Positions 33,108 through 40,909 of a stretch of DNA of 64,000 bases are shown here, piece after piece. The translations under genes and the position numbers were made by a program. The DNA lies in contig NZ_JACRTC010000001.1 in NCBI RefSeq assembly GCF_014385095.1, forward strand, positions 186,001 through 250,000, given 5' to 3'. The stretch comes from Zongyangia hominis (GTDB lineage: Bacteria; Bacillota; Clostridia; Oscillospirales; Ruminococcaceae). The notes under the pieces were generated by a model, which made no database searches, was not told where the DNA came from, and saw nothing but the letters and a program-made list of their open reading frames with translations. The first letter of the stretch is position 1, and each line of letters opens with the position of its first letter.

Positions 33108-36100
33108 TTGAGAAGAAGAAGGAAGAAGTCGGGCCAGGGCCTGGGGAGAAGATGGGGCCTCTTGGCTTTTGCGCTAATTTTTGCGCTAATGAGCGCCCTT
33201 CCCATGGGCGCGCTGACAGCGAGCGGCGCCGGCAGCAGCCTATCCAATTGGAAGGGCGGCAGTTTTACTGAGCAGGGGGATGTGGTCTCCCTGGGAAATA
33301 CCGGTGGCAGCAACAATGTGGTTGTTTCCGACACTTCCGCCAAGGCCTTTGTCTTTGAAGCGGACATGAAAGTCACCGATGGCGTGGAAGGCGGCGAGGC
33401 AGGCCTTCTTTTCGGTGTGGAAAACCGGGACAACCCAGGCAATCAGTGGTGCTGCATGAAGGTGCGCAAGGCGGGCCTGTGGGCGTTTAATCTCTCCGAT
33501 TATACCCAAAACGACGGCCTGCTCATCAATATGCCCATCCCCAAATTCACCTTGAGCGGCGAAACCGTCCACTTAAAGCTGGTGGCGGACATGGAGGGGA
33601 ACCTTTCCTTCTATGTCTCCGATATGGATACGCCGGTTACCGTCAAAAGTTATCCCAAATATCAGGGAGGCTATGTGGGCTTTACCACATGGAACGCGGC
33701 GGCGGAATTTACCAATGTTTCCTTTGTGGACAACACCCCGCCCACGCAGAGCGTACTGGGCGCGTATAAAGGCGGCAGCTTTACCGAATCGGGAAGCGCT
33801 ATTACCCTAGGGAGCACCGGTGGCGACAATGTGGTCGTTTCCGAGACCTATGCCAAAGCCTTCGTCTTTGAGGCGGACATGACGGTTCCAAGTTCCGCCG
33901 GGGAAGCGGGCCTTCTTTTCGGTGTGAAGAACCGGGACAATCCGGGCAATCAGTGGTGCTGTATGAAGGTGCGCCAGCAGGGCTTGTGGGCGTTTAACCT
34001 CTCCGATTACCAGGAGGCGGAGGGGCTGCTCATCAACCTCCCCATCAATAACTTTACCTTCCAGGGAAAGAACCACCTGAAACTGGTGGCGGATGGGGAT
34101 GGCAATCTCTCCTTCTATGTCAACGACATGGAAAATCCGGTGACGACGAAAAGTTATCCCCGCTATCAGGGCGGCTATCTCGGCTTTACCAGCATTGGCA
34201 CCGAGGCGACGTTTGAAAATATCCAGTTTACCGATACCACAATAGAACAGTTTAACTCGAACCTCACCGGTTGGGAAGCGGTCAACAGCACCTGGCATAT
34301 CCTGGACAACGGGATCCAAGGCTCGACCCTCACCGGGGACGGCTTCTACACCGCGGCGGAGTCGGTCAGCGGCGACTTTACCCTGCAAGCGGATGTGACG
34401 GTGGAAAGCGGAACGGCGCTGGGGCTTGTCTTCCATGCCCAGGGCTCCAATGTGGCGGTAGACGGCAGCTATGTGGTCAATTGCGACATTGACGCCCAGT
34501 GCTTTAAATTCTTCCGGTTCCCCTCCTACGGCATGTCGCTGATCGCGTCAAAATCCTTTGCGGAGGCGGGCTTTACACCCGTAAGGGGAAAAAACTACCC
34601 CATGAAGTTGAGCATGGCAGACGGCAAAGCTACCATGTATTTTGATAACCAAGTGATCTTTGATCAAATTCCTGATATCAACACCGCCAACCCGTACACC
34701 GGGGGCCGGGTGGGCATTATGGGGTGCAACGCCATGGTGCGGTTCCAAAACGTTTATCTGCGCACCGGTTCTTCCAACAATGCGCTGACCGATTTTACCT
34801 TGGAGCCCCACATCCAGGAAATGATGGACGGCAATAACTTCTACTATATTGTTCCGGCGTCCTCCGATGTTAAGAACCTGGCGCCCACCTTCACCATTCC
34901 GGCGGCGGCTACGGTCGATAAAGCTTCAGGCAGTGCGCAGGACTTTTCGAGCCCTGTCACCTATACTGTGACGGCGGCCAACGGCGATGAAGCGCTCTAC
35001 ACCGTCACCGTCTATTCCGAGGCCGCCATTTCCCAGGCGGACCGGGACAAGGCCCAAGCCATTTCCCAGCGGATTGGGGCGCTCCCCGAGCCGCTGACAG
35101 CGGCGGACAAGGACGCCGTGACAGCGCTCAAGGCCGACTATGACGGGCTCACCACCCTGCAAAAGATGCTGGTGGTGGGCCGGGACAAGTTGGCGAATGC
35201 GGTGGCCCAGGTGGAAAAGCTGACCCGCCCGCTGCGTATCACCTGCGTGGGCGATTCCATTACCCAGGGCGTTGGCTCCTCCAACGAAGGGGCCTATTCC
35301 TACCCCGCCCAGCTCCAAAAGATTTTGGGCGACGGCTATCAGGTCAAGAACGCCGGCGTCAGCGGTTCCAATGTCACCAAAGATAAAGGATTCCCTTACT
35401 GGACGACCGCCCGTTATCGGGAAGGCAAGGACTTTGCACCCGATATTGCCATCATCATGATCGGCACCAACGATGCCCTTAACGACTTTGTGTGGAATCC
35501 CAGCGATCCCCAGGGTTCCAACAGCCTCTTCCGCCTGGATTACAACACCCTCATTGAGGAATACAAAGCGCTGCCCAATAGCCCAAAAATCTTCATGGTG
35601 CTGCCCATGGTCAGTTACCAGACCGAGGGGCGGCAGGAAAACCTGGTCAATTACATCATCCCCACCCTGCGGGAGATCGCCAAAGAGCAGGGGATTGAAC
35701 TGATTGACATGAACGCGTTTACCACCGGACACCCCGACTGGTTCCCCGACGGCCTGCATCCCCATGACACGGCCTATGGCATCATTGCCGGGGAGTTTGC
35801 CAAGTATATCCGGGGTTATGCCGACCCGAAGCTCAGCGCCATCCTGGTGGACGGCAAGCCCCTGGAGGGCTTTGACGCCTCCGCGGACAGCTTCGATGTC
35901 ATTGTACCCAGAGGGGCCACCATTCCCGCCATCACGGCTACCGCCGCCGACAACGACGCCAAGGTTGTGGTAAGCGGTCCTATAACCGCCCTGCCGGGAG
36001 AAGTCGCCATCACGGTCACCTCCGGCGACGGACGGTCAACGAAGACCTATACGGTTCGTCTCGCGGCCCAAAAGCAGACCCTGCAGGAAGCCTATGACGC

Positions 36101-36551
36101 GGCCCGTCAGGCAATCGATGGCTATCAGCCCAGCAACGACACCACGGCCGACGCGCTCATGGCGCTCGTTCAGGGCGCCATCGAAAACGACGAGATCACG
36201 GCTGCTTGGAGTGACCCCATGTCCCTCCAACCGGCCACCGGGCAAAAGGACGGCAAGATCACCGGGGAAATCACCCTTTCTAAGGCGGGGGAGACGCCGC
36301 TGGTTTTGTCCATCGAGTATGTGATACCGAAACTGGGCGGCGGCACACAGCCGCCGGAAAAACCGTCCAAGCCGTCCATCGGCGGCGGCAACCACAGCGG
36401 CTTTACCTGGCCCGACCTTTCCGGCGGTCAGGAGAGCGGCACTACGGGAAAAGCTAACCCGCAATCAGGGGACAACTCTCAGATCGCGGTCGCGCTGCTC
36501 ATCTTGGCAGCGTCCGCTTGTCTGGTGTTTCATAGGAGAGGAAAGAAATAA
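33108..36551 (+). CDS. Large exported SGNH/GDSL hydrolase with a sortase-like tail
   Basis: 1147 residues. In order: signal peptide (Arg-rich, then LLAFALIFALMSALPMGA); two similar jelly-roll-type domains (about 45-208 and 218-378), each with NRDNPGNQWCCMKVR and GGY(V/L)GFT; a third beta domain (about 382-555); a linker with a Cadherin-like/DUF1533-like patch; an SGNH hydrolase domain (about 705-920) with catalytic Ser in GDSITQG, Gly in NAGVSGS, Asn in GTNDAL and His in DGLHPHD; a second linker; then NPQSGD, a hydrophobic helix and HRRGKK. It likely removes acyl groups from polysaccharide at the cell surface. TTG start behind AAGGAGGAGAAAAA. Confidence 0.85.
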   Translation: MRRRRKKSGQGLGRRWGLLAFALIFALMSALPMGALTASGAGSSLSNWKGGSFTEQGDVVSLGNTGGSNNVVVSDTSAKAFVFEADMKVTDGVEGGEAGLLFGVENRDNPGNQWCCMKVRKAGLWAFNLSDYTQNDGLLINMPIPKFTLSGETVHLKLVADMEGNLSFYVSDMDTPVTVKSYPKYQGGYVGFTTWNAAAEFTNVSFVDNTPPTQSVLGAYKGGSFTESGSAITLGSTGGDNVVVSETYAKAFVFEADMTVPSSAGEAGLLFGVKNRDNPGNQWCCMKVRQQGLWAFNLSDYQEAEGLLINLPINNFTFQGKNHLKLVADGDGNLSFYVNDMENPVTTKSYPRYQGGYLGFTSIGTEATFENIQFTDTTIEQFNSNLTGWEAVNSTWHILDNGIQGSTLTGDGFYTAAESVSGDFTLQADVTVESGTALGLVFHAQGSNVAVDGSYVVNCDIDAQCFKFFRFPSYGMSLIASKSFAEAGFTPVRGKNYPMKLSMADGKATMYFDNQVIFDQIPDINTANPYTGGRVGIMGCNAMVRFQNVYLRTGSSNNALTDFTLEPHIQEMMDGNNFYYIVPASSDVKNLAPTFTIPAAATVDKASGSAQDFSSPVTYTVTAANGDEALYTVTVYSEAAISQADRDKAQAISQRIGALPEPLTAADKDAVTALKADYDGLTTLQKMLVVGRDKLANAVAQVEKLTRPLRITCVGDSITQGVGSSNEGAYSYPAQLQKILGDGYQVKNAGVSGSNVTKDKGFPYWTTARYREGKDFAPDIAIIMIGTNDALNDFVWNPSDPQGSNSLFRLDYNTLIEEYKALPNSPKIFMVLPMVSYQTEGRQENLVNYIIPTLREIAKEQGIELIDMNAFTTGHPDWFPDGLHPHDTAYGIIAGEFAKYIRGYADPKLSAILVDGKPLEGFDASADSFDVIVPRGATIPAITATAADNDAKVVVSGPITALPGEVAITVTSGDGRSTKTYTVRLAAQKQTLQEAYDAARQAIDGYQPSNDTTADALMALVQGAIENDEITAAWSDPMSLQPATGQKDGKITGEITLSKAGETPLVLSIEYVIPKLGGGTQPPEKPSKPSIGGGNHSGFTWPDLSGGQESGTTGKANPQSGDNSQIAVALLILAASACLVFHRRGKK

Positions 36552-36603
36552 GAAGGCTGGAGGCCGCGGCGGGATTGCCGCGGCCTCGCTCGTTGAACAA
36601 AAA

Positions 36604-36636
36604 AAGAGCCCCTTCACTGGAAGGAGCTCTTTTTTG
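36604..36636. terminator. Bidirectional terminator
   Basis: AGAGCCCCTT/AAGGAGCTCT-type stem with an A-run and TTTTTT; it serves the esterase (+) and the flavodoxin-like gene (-). Confidence 0.8.
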
Positions 36637-36643
36637 CGCGTTT

Positions 36644-37267
36644 TTATCGGATAAAATTGGTGGCGATTTTCCCCTCCGGCGGGGGTGGGGTAACGCCGCT
36701 CTGGCGTCCCGCTTCGATACTGTGGAGGAGCCAGGCCATGTTTTTCCCCAGGGTGCGCATGATCTGCATGCCTTCCAGGTCTTGACGTACTTCGTCGGGG
36801 GTGTTGCCGTGGACCATGTTCCAGTACTGGGAGGAGACGATGGGCATCTGAGAGATGGCAAAGTATTTGTTGAGTTCGTCGAAGGTGGCGGTGGTGCCCG
36901 CCCGGCGGGCGCTGATGACGGCGGCGCCCGGCTTGTAGCAGAAGTCCCGGCCCGCCGCGTAGAAGACCCGGTCGAGAAGGGAGATGAGGGAACCGTTGGC
37001 GGAAGCGTAATAGACCGGTGAGCCGATGACCACCCCGTCTGCCTGCCGCAGCTCGCCGATGACGGTATTGACAGGGTCGTCGTCAAAGACGCACCAGCCG
37101 GTTTCCTTGCACTTTTTGCAGTCGATGCATCCCCGGATGGGCTTTGTCCCGATCGAAATGATCTGGGCGTCCACCCCGTTTTCTTCCAGGGCTTTGGCCA
37201 CCTCACAAAGGGCCGTGTAGGTGCAGCCATGGGGGTGAGGGCTTCCGTTGATGAGCAGTACGCGCAT
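36644..37267 (-). CDS. Flavodoxin-like NAD(P)H/FMN reductase
   Basis: 207 residues of the NADPH-dependent FMN reductase/iron-sulfur flavoprotein type. FMN phosphate loop LLINGSPHPHGCTYTAL near 4, a Cys-rich CIDCKKCKETGWC near 47-59 that could hold a cluster or act as disulfide, and the VVIGSPVYYASANGSLISLLDR loop. It lies 30 bp downstream of the MATE pump on the same strand with AAGGAGGATCGCCCT ahead, so TetR probably controls both. Possible role: reducing quinones or nitro-compounds exported or met by the pump. Confidence 0.88.
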   Translation of the reverse strand: MRVLLINGSPHPHGCTYTALCEVAKALEENGVDAQIISIGTKPIRGCIDCKKCKETGWCVFDDDPVNTVIGELRQADGVVIGSPVYYASANGSLISLLDRVFYAAGRDFCYKPGAAVISARRAGTTATFDELNKYFAISQMPIVSSQYWNMVHGNTPDEVRQDLEGMQIMRTLGKNMAWLLHSIEAGRQSGVTPPPPEGKIATNFIR

Positions 37268-37297
37268 AGGGCGATCCTCCTTTATTAGCGTATACGT

Positions 37298-38713
37298 TTA
37301 AGTCTCCGACGAGGCCGGTTCCTGGGAAGCGGGCGGGGCGGAGAGGCGATCCATGATGTGAAATTCCCGGATGATGAAGATAACGGCTAAGAGGAAAGCT
37401 GCGGCGTCGGCAATGGGGCCGGCGTACATGACGCCGTCGATGCCGAAGAAGAGGGGGAAGAGCAGGATGAGCGGCAGAAGGAAAAGAATCTGCCGGGTCA
37501 TGGACATGAGAATGCCGCGGCGCGCCTTACCAATGGAGGTGAAGAAATTGGAGGTCAGCGGCTGGATGCCGTTGACAAAGGTCATGAGCATATAGATGCG
37601 GAAATACCGCTCGGCAAAGCGGAAATAGGTATCGCTGCCCTGGCCGAAGATACTGACGATCTGGCGCGGGAAGATTTGAAAGGCCAAAAACGCGAGAATC
37701 GAGATGGCGGTAATCACCACCGCGCCGGTGAGATAGGTGCGCTTGACCCGCTGATAGTTTTTGGCGCCGTAGTTAAAACCTACAATGGGTTGGCACCCCT
37801 GGGCCACACCGATGGCAAAGCCCATATAGACGATGTTCACCTTTGAGATGACCCCCACGCAGGCCAGCGGGATTTCCTTGCCGTAGATGGACATAGCGCC
37901 GTAGTGGGTCAGGGTGTTGTTGAGGGCGATTTGTACCACTGTCATGGCAAGCTGGTTAAAGCAGGCGGCGGCGCCCAGGGAGACGATGGATTTGATATAC
38001 ATCGCCCGGGGCCGCAGATGCTCCCGGGTGAGGCGGATGGTCTTAAACCGGGGGAGATAGAGAAGCACCAGCACCGCCGAAAGGAGCTGTCCCAGGACGG
38101 TGGCATAGGCCGCGCCAGCGATGCCCATATCGAAGCCGAAGATGAAAAGGGGGTCGAGGATGGTATTGAGGATGGCGCCGGAAGTGACGCAGATCATGGA
38201 GTAGGTGGGGCTGCCGTCGGAGCGGATCAGTTGGCTGCACCCGGTGGAGAAGATGACAAGCGGCAGCCCGAAGGCGGTGATGCCCGTATAGGTCAGCGCG
38301 TAAGAGAGGACATCCTCGGTGGAGCCGAAGGCCAGCATGAGGGGCTTCAAAAAGACCAGGACGATCAGGGAGAGTGTGACGCCGGAAATAGCCATGGAGA
38401 TAATGCCGTTGCCGGCGATGTAGGCGGCCCGGTTCCGGTTGCCCGCGCCCTGGCTCAGGTTAAAGTTGGAAGCGCATCCCACGCCCAGCAAAAGCGCCAA
38501 GGCAGAGCAGATGGTGGATAAAGGGAAGGCCACATTGGTGGCGGCGTTTCCCAACATACCGACGCCCTGTCCGATAAAGATCTGGTCGACGATATTATAA
38601 AGGGAGGACACTAAAAAGCTGATGATGGAGGGAATGGCAAATTTGGTGAGCAGCTTTCCAATGCTTTGGGTAGCTAGTGGATTTTCTTCCACACTGAGGT
38701 TTTTGTTTTCCAT
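37298..38713 (-). CDS. MATE family efflux transporter
   Basis: A 471-residue multidrug and toxin extrusion pump with 12 predicted helices. N-terminal FAIPSIISFLVSSLYNIVDQIFIG is the usual helix-1 signature, and GQLLSAVLVLLYLPRF and VIFIIREFH are later helices. It moves organic cations out in exchange for Na+ or H+. Start 38713 (MENKNLSVEENPLA) fits AGAGATGTCAC; an open frame from 38764 begins inside the promoter region. Divergent from TetR. Confidence 0.92.
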   Translation of the reverse strand: MENKNLSVEENPLATQSIGKLLTKFAIPSIISFLVSSLYNIVDQIFIGQGVGMLGNAATNVAFPLSTICSALALLLGVGCASNFNLSQGAGNRNRAAYIAGNGIISMAISGVTLSLIVLVFLKPLMLAFGSTEDVLSYALTYTGITAFGLPLVIFSTGCSQLIRSDGSPTYSMICVTSGAILNTILDPLFIFGFDMGIAGAAYATVLGQLLSAVLVLLYLPRFKTIRLTREHLRPRAMYIKSIVSLGAAACFNQLAMTVVQIALNNTLTHYGAMSIYGKEIPLACVGVISKVNIVYMGFAIGVAQGCQPIVGFNYGAKNYQRVKRTYLTGAVVITAISILAFLAFQIFPRQIVSIFGQGSDTYFRFAERYFRIYMLMTFVNGIQPLTSNFFTSIGKARRGILMSMTRQILFLLPLILLFPLFFGIDGVMYAGPIADAAAFLLAVIFIIREFHIMDRLSAPPASQEPASSET

Positions 38714-38757
38714 GTGACATCTCTTTTCTAATGGGTCTTTGGCAATAATTTGCTCCG

Positions 38758-38791
38758 TTGACATTTTAGTACATCTGTGCTAAAATGTCAA
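38758..38791. promoter_or_regulatory. Symmetric TetR operator containing two overlapping opposed promoters
   Basis: A 34-bp inverted repeat: TTGACATTTTAG(T)AC-ATCT-GT(G)CTAAAATGTCAA, 15-bp arms with one mismatch. Reading right: TTGACA (38758-38763), 17 bp, TAAAAT (38781-38786). Reading left: TTGACA (38786-38791), 17 bp, TAAAAT (38763-38768). The -35 of one promoter abuts the -10 of the other. Confidence 0.88.
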
Positions 38792-38812
38792 ATCGTAGAA
38801 AAGAGGGGTCAG

Positions 38813-39418
38813 ATGAGACAAGATCGGAAATTAGAAATCTTGGAGATGGCGCGCCGTCTCTTTAATGAGCGGGGCTATGAGCAGGTTTCAATGCGCTGTA
38901 TTGCCGACGCGCTGGAGATGAGCGTGGGCAATTTGACCTACTACTATAAGAAAAAAGAGGACCTGGTGGAAGCGGTTATATTGGAGCAGCACAAGCTGCA
39001 TGAAAAATTTCTGCCTCCCGTGTCCTTAGAAGAGATGGACGCCCTGTTTCGGAGAATCCTCCGCCATCAAAAGAGGAACATTTACTATTTCCGCCACTAC
39101 GACTTGTTGGCCCAGCAGTTTCCAAAGATCTACCAAATGCAGTGCGCCATTGTGGAGGAGCTCTATGCGGCGCTGGAGGACTCCTTTGTCCTTTTGCGGG
39201 AGCGGGGACTTTTGGAGGAGGACCAATTTCCTCGCCAGGGCTATCATCTGGTGCAGGCGTTGATGATGGTAATTTACGGCCATGTGTTCCAGCGCCACGA
39301 CCGACGGGAATGCCTGTGGAGTCTCATCTACCCCCTGCTGACGGACCAGGGGCGTCAGATTTATAACGAAACGATCGGACAGACGCTGGACGAAGATACA
39401 GAGAATACGGAAAAATAA
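38813..39418 (+). CDS. TetR family transcriptional regulator
   Basis: 201 residues. N-terminal helix-turn-helix EILEMARRLFNERGYEQVSMRCIADALEMSVGNLTYYYKKKEDL, then a helical ligand domain rich in aromatics (IYYFRHYDLLAQQFPKIY). It should bind the palindrome upstream and repress itself together with the MATE pump and flavodoxin-like genes until a ligand binds. Start 38813 follows AAGAGGGGTCAG. Confidence 0.93.
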   Translation: MRQDRKLEILEMARRLFNERGYEQVSMRCIADALEMSVGNLTYYYKKKEDLVEAVILEQHKLHEKFLPPVSLEEMDALFRRILRHQKRNIYYFRHYDLLAQQFPKIYQMQCAIVEELYAALEDSFVLLRERGLLEEDQFPRQGYHLVQALMMVIYGHVFQRHDRRECLWSLIYPLLTDQGRQIYNETIGQTLDEDTENTEK

Positions 39419-39432
39419 AAGGTGGAAAAAAT

Positions 39433-39468
39433 AAACCCAGCCGTGAAAACGGCTGGGTTTGTTTTTTA
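39433..39468 (+). terminator. Terminator after the TetR gene
   Basis: AAACCCAGCCGT-GAAA-ACGGCTGGGTTT then GTTTTTTAT. Confidence 0.9.
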
Positions 39469-39547
39469 TGCGGGAGAAAAATGCAGGGGTTCCCGATGGG
39501 GAGTATGCAGTGCCCGCCGGCAATGGAAAGGGACAGTGATGGAAAAG

Positions 39548-40228
39548 CTACCGCTTTTCGCAGGATAATGCCATCATCCGGGAGGACCAGGCGATGAGCT
39601 TCCCAAAAGCGGCCTCCAACTCCACCCCGGCGGTATGGGCCAAGGTGTCCCGCTCCATGCACATTTGCAGAATTTCCCGGTTCTCCCCGGTGAGAAGGGG
39701 GAGAAGCTCCGCCTTGCTGCGGGTATAGACGCCGGTTAAGAGAAAATGAGCGGCCTGGAGCAAAAAGAAAGTCCCTTTGTATAGGGCGGGAAGGGCGTCG
39801 GCCGGGTTTTCATCGAAAAGGTAGCTGTGGCAGGCGCCGTGGTAGAGATTAGCCGCCCCCGTTTGGAGAGCTTCAGCAGCGTCGCGGTCCACCGGCCCGG
39901 TGATTTCCTCCAGAGAGCCGAGGAGGGGGCGGGTGTCCAAGACAAACTGAAAGAGATCGGCTCGGGGCCAGCGGGCGAGTTCATCCCGGCCGCTGACAAA
40001 GCCGCAGGCCCGCTCGGCATGGGGCATGGTTTTTAATAGCTGCCGGTAACGCATCAAATCCGCAGTGGAAAGCTCGTCCAAAATGAGAACCACGTCGATG
40101 TCGCTTGCAGAGGTGGCCTCCCCACGCTGGCAGCTGCCCTGCAGCCCCAGAAAGATGAGGCGCTCCCCAAAGGCGGAGCACAACTTTAGCTTGAGCGCTT
40201 CCATCCATGTATCGATTGAAATGTCCAT
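39548..40228 (-). CDS. Nucleotidyltransferase-domain protein (MNT-like)
   Basis: 226 residues. The NTase core near 25-50 has GLQGSCQRGEATSASDIDVV, the GSxxxRG..SDIDV motif with both Mg-binding Asp residues, as in kanamycin nucleotidyltransferases and MNT toxin-antitoxin partners. The remaining helices resemble a HEPN-like bundle (AANLYHGACHSYLFDENPADALPALYKGTFFLLQ), so this may be a natural MNT-HEPN fusion. Substrate unknown; drug adenylation or RNA modification are possible. Confidence 0.8.
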   Translation of the reverse strand: MDISIDTWMEALKLKLCSAFGERLIFLGLQGSCQRGEATSASDIDVVLILDELSTADLMRYRQLLKTMPHAERACGFVSGRDELARWPRADLFQFVLDTRPLLGSLEEITGPVDRDAAEALQTGAANLYHGACHSYLFDENPADALPALYKGTFFLLQAAHFLLTGVYTRSKAELLPLLTGENREILQMCMERDTLAHTAGVELEAAFGKLIAWSSRMMALSCEKR

Positions 40229-40294
40229 AGGCGTCTCCTTTCATAACGACGATAGGAAACAGCATTGTAACATGGCAATTGCGGCGTGTCAAAC

Positions 40295-40327
40295 AAAAAG
40301 GGGCGGAAGGAATGATCCTTCCGCCCC
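40295..40327 (-). terminator. Terminator of the small membrane protein gene
   Basis: GGGGCGGAAGGA/TCCTTCCGCCCC followed on the minus strand by TTTTTG. Confidence 0.88.
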
Positions 40328-40339
40328 TGCTGATTCACA

Positions 40340-40579
40340 TCACACGCTGATACCGCTTTCCGGATTCTGAGCACTCCAATCGCCCAGATAAATGCGGTCG
40401 GAATGAGTGGGGGAAGAGGAACTTGGCTGAGCCTGGCTTTCCTCCTTGAGGGCGGCAAAGGCGTCGGGGTAAAAATACCGGGCGCCGATGAGAAGCCCGC
40501 CGCAGAGAAAAAGGGCTAGGATACACAAAAAAATGACGCGGTCTTTTTGTAGTTGACGTCTATCCTCTTGCTTTTTCAT
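40340..40579 (-). CDS. Small single-pass membrane protein, unknown
   Basis: 79 residues: charged N-terminus (KKQEDRRQLQKDR), one transmembrane helix (VIFLCILALFLCGGLLIGA), then about 45 mostly polar residues rich in Ser (SSSSPTHSD). Start follows GGGGGAAGACCG. It has its own terminator. I do not recognise a family. Confidence 0.65.
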   Translation of the reverse strand: MKKQEDRRQLQKDRVIFLCILALFLCGGLLIGARYFYPDAFAALKEESQAQPSSSSPTHSDRIYLGDWSAQNPESGISV

Positions 40580-40712
40580 CGGTCTTCCCCCTTGTTTTTC
40601 CTATCTCTATTAAACCACGATTTTAGGGGAAAATGTTTTACATATTGTTTAGAGATTTCTTAAGACTTTCTTATGGAAAGAATTGCTTATGTGCCGTGTT
40701 TGGGCTAACCGC

Positions 40713-40762
40713 AAAAGAAAAAGGAACCTGTTTCTGACCGTAGTCGAAAACAGGTTCCTTTT
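40713..40762 (-). terminator. Terminator of the tRNA-Leu gene
   Basis: AAGGAACCTGTTT/AAACAGGTTCCTT stem directly after the CCA end, followed on the minus strand by TTTCTTTTG. Confidence 0.9.
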
Positions 40763-40763
40763 C

Positions 40764-40848
40764 TGGTGCGAGCGATGGGACTTGAACCCACACGCCATAA
40801 GACACACGCCCCTCAAACGTGCCTGTCTGCCGATTCCAGCACGCTCGC
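40764..40848 (-). tRNA. tRNA-Leu (GAG)
   Basis: Minus strand. Acceptor GCGAGCG/CGCTCGC with A73 and encoded CCA, a D-arm, anticodon stem CACGT/GCGTG around TTGAGGG (anticodon GAG), a long class II variable arm and T-loop GGTTCAAGTCC. About 85 nt, as expected for leucine tRNA. It reads CUC/CUU codons. Confidence 0.95.
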
Positions 40849-40909
40849 ATTCAGCAAGAGCTATTATAGCATTTTCTTGGAGCGAAGTCAATTATTTTTT
40901 TGCCAAAAA

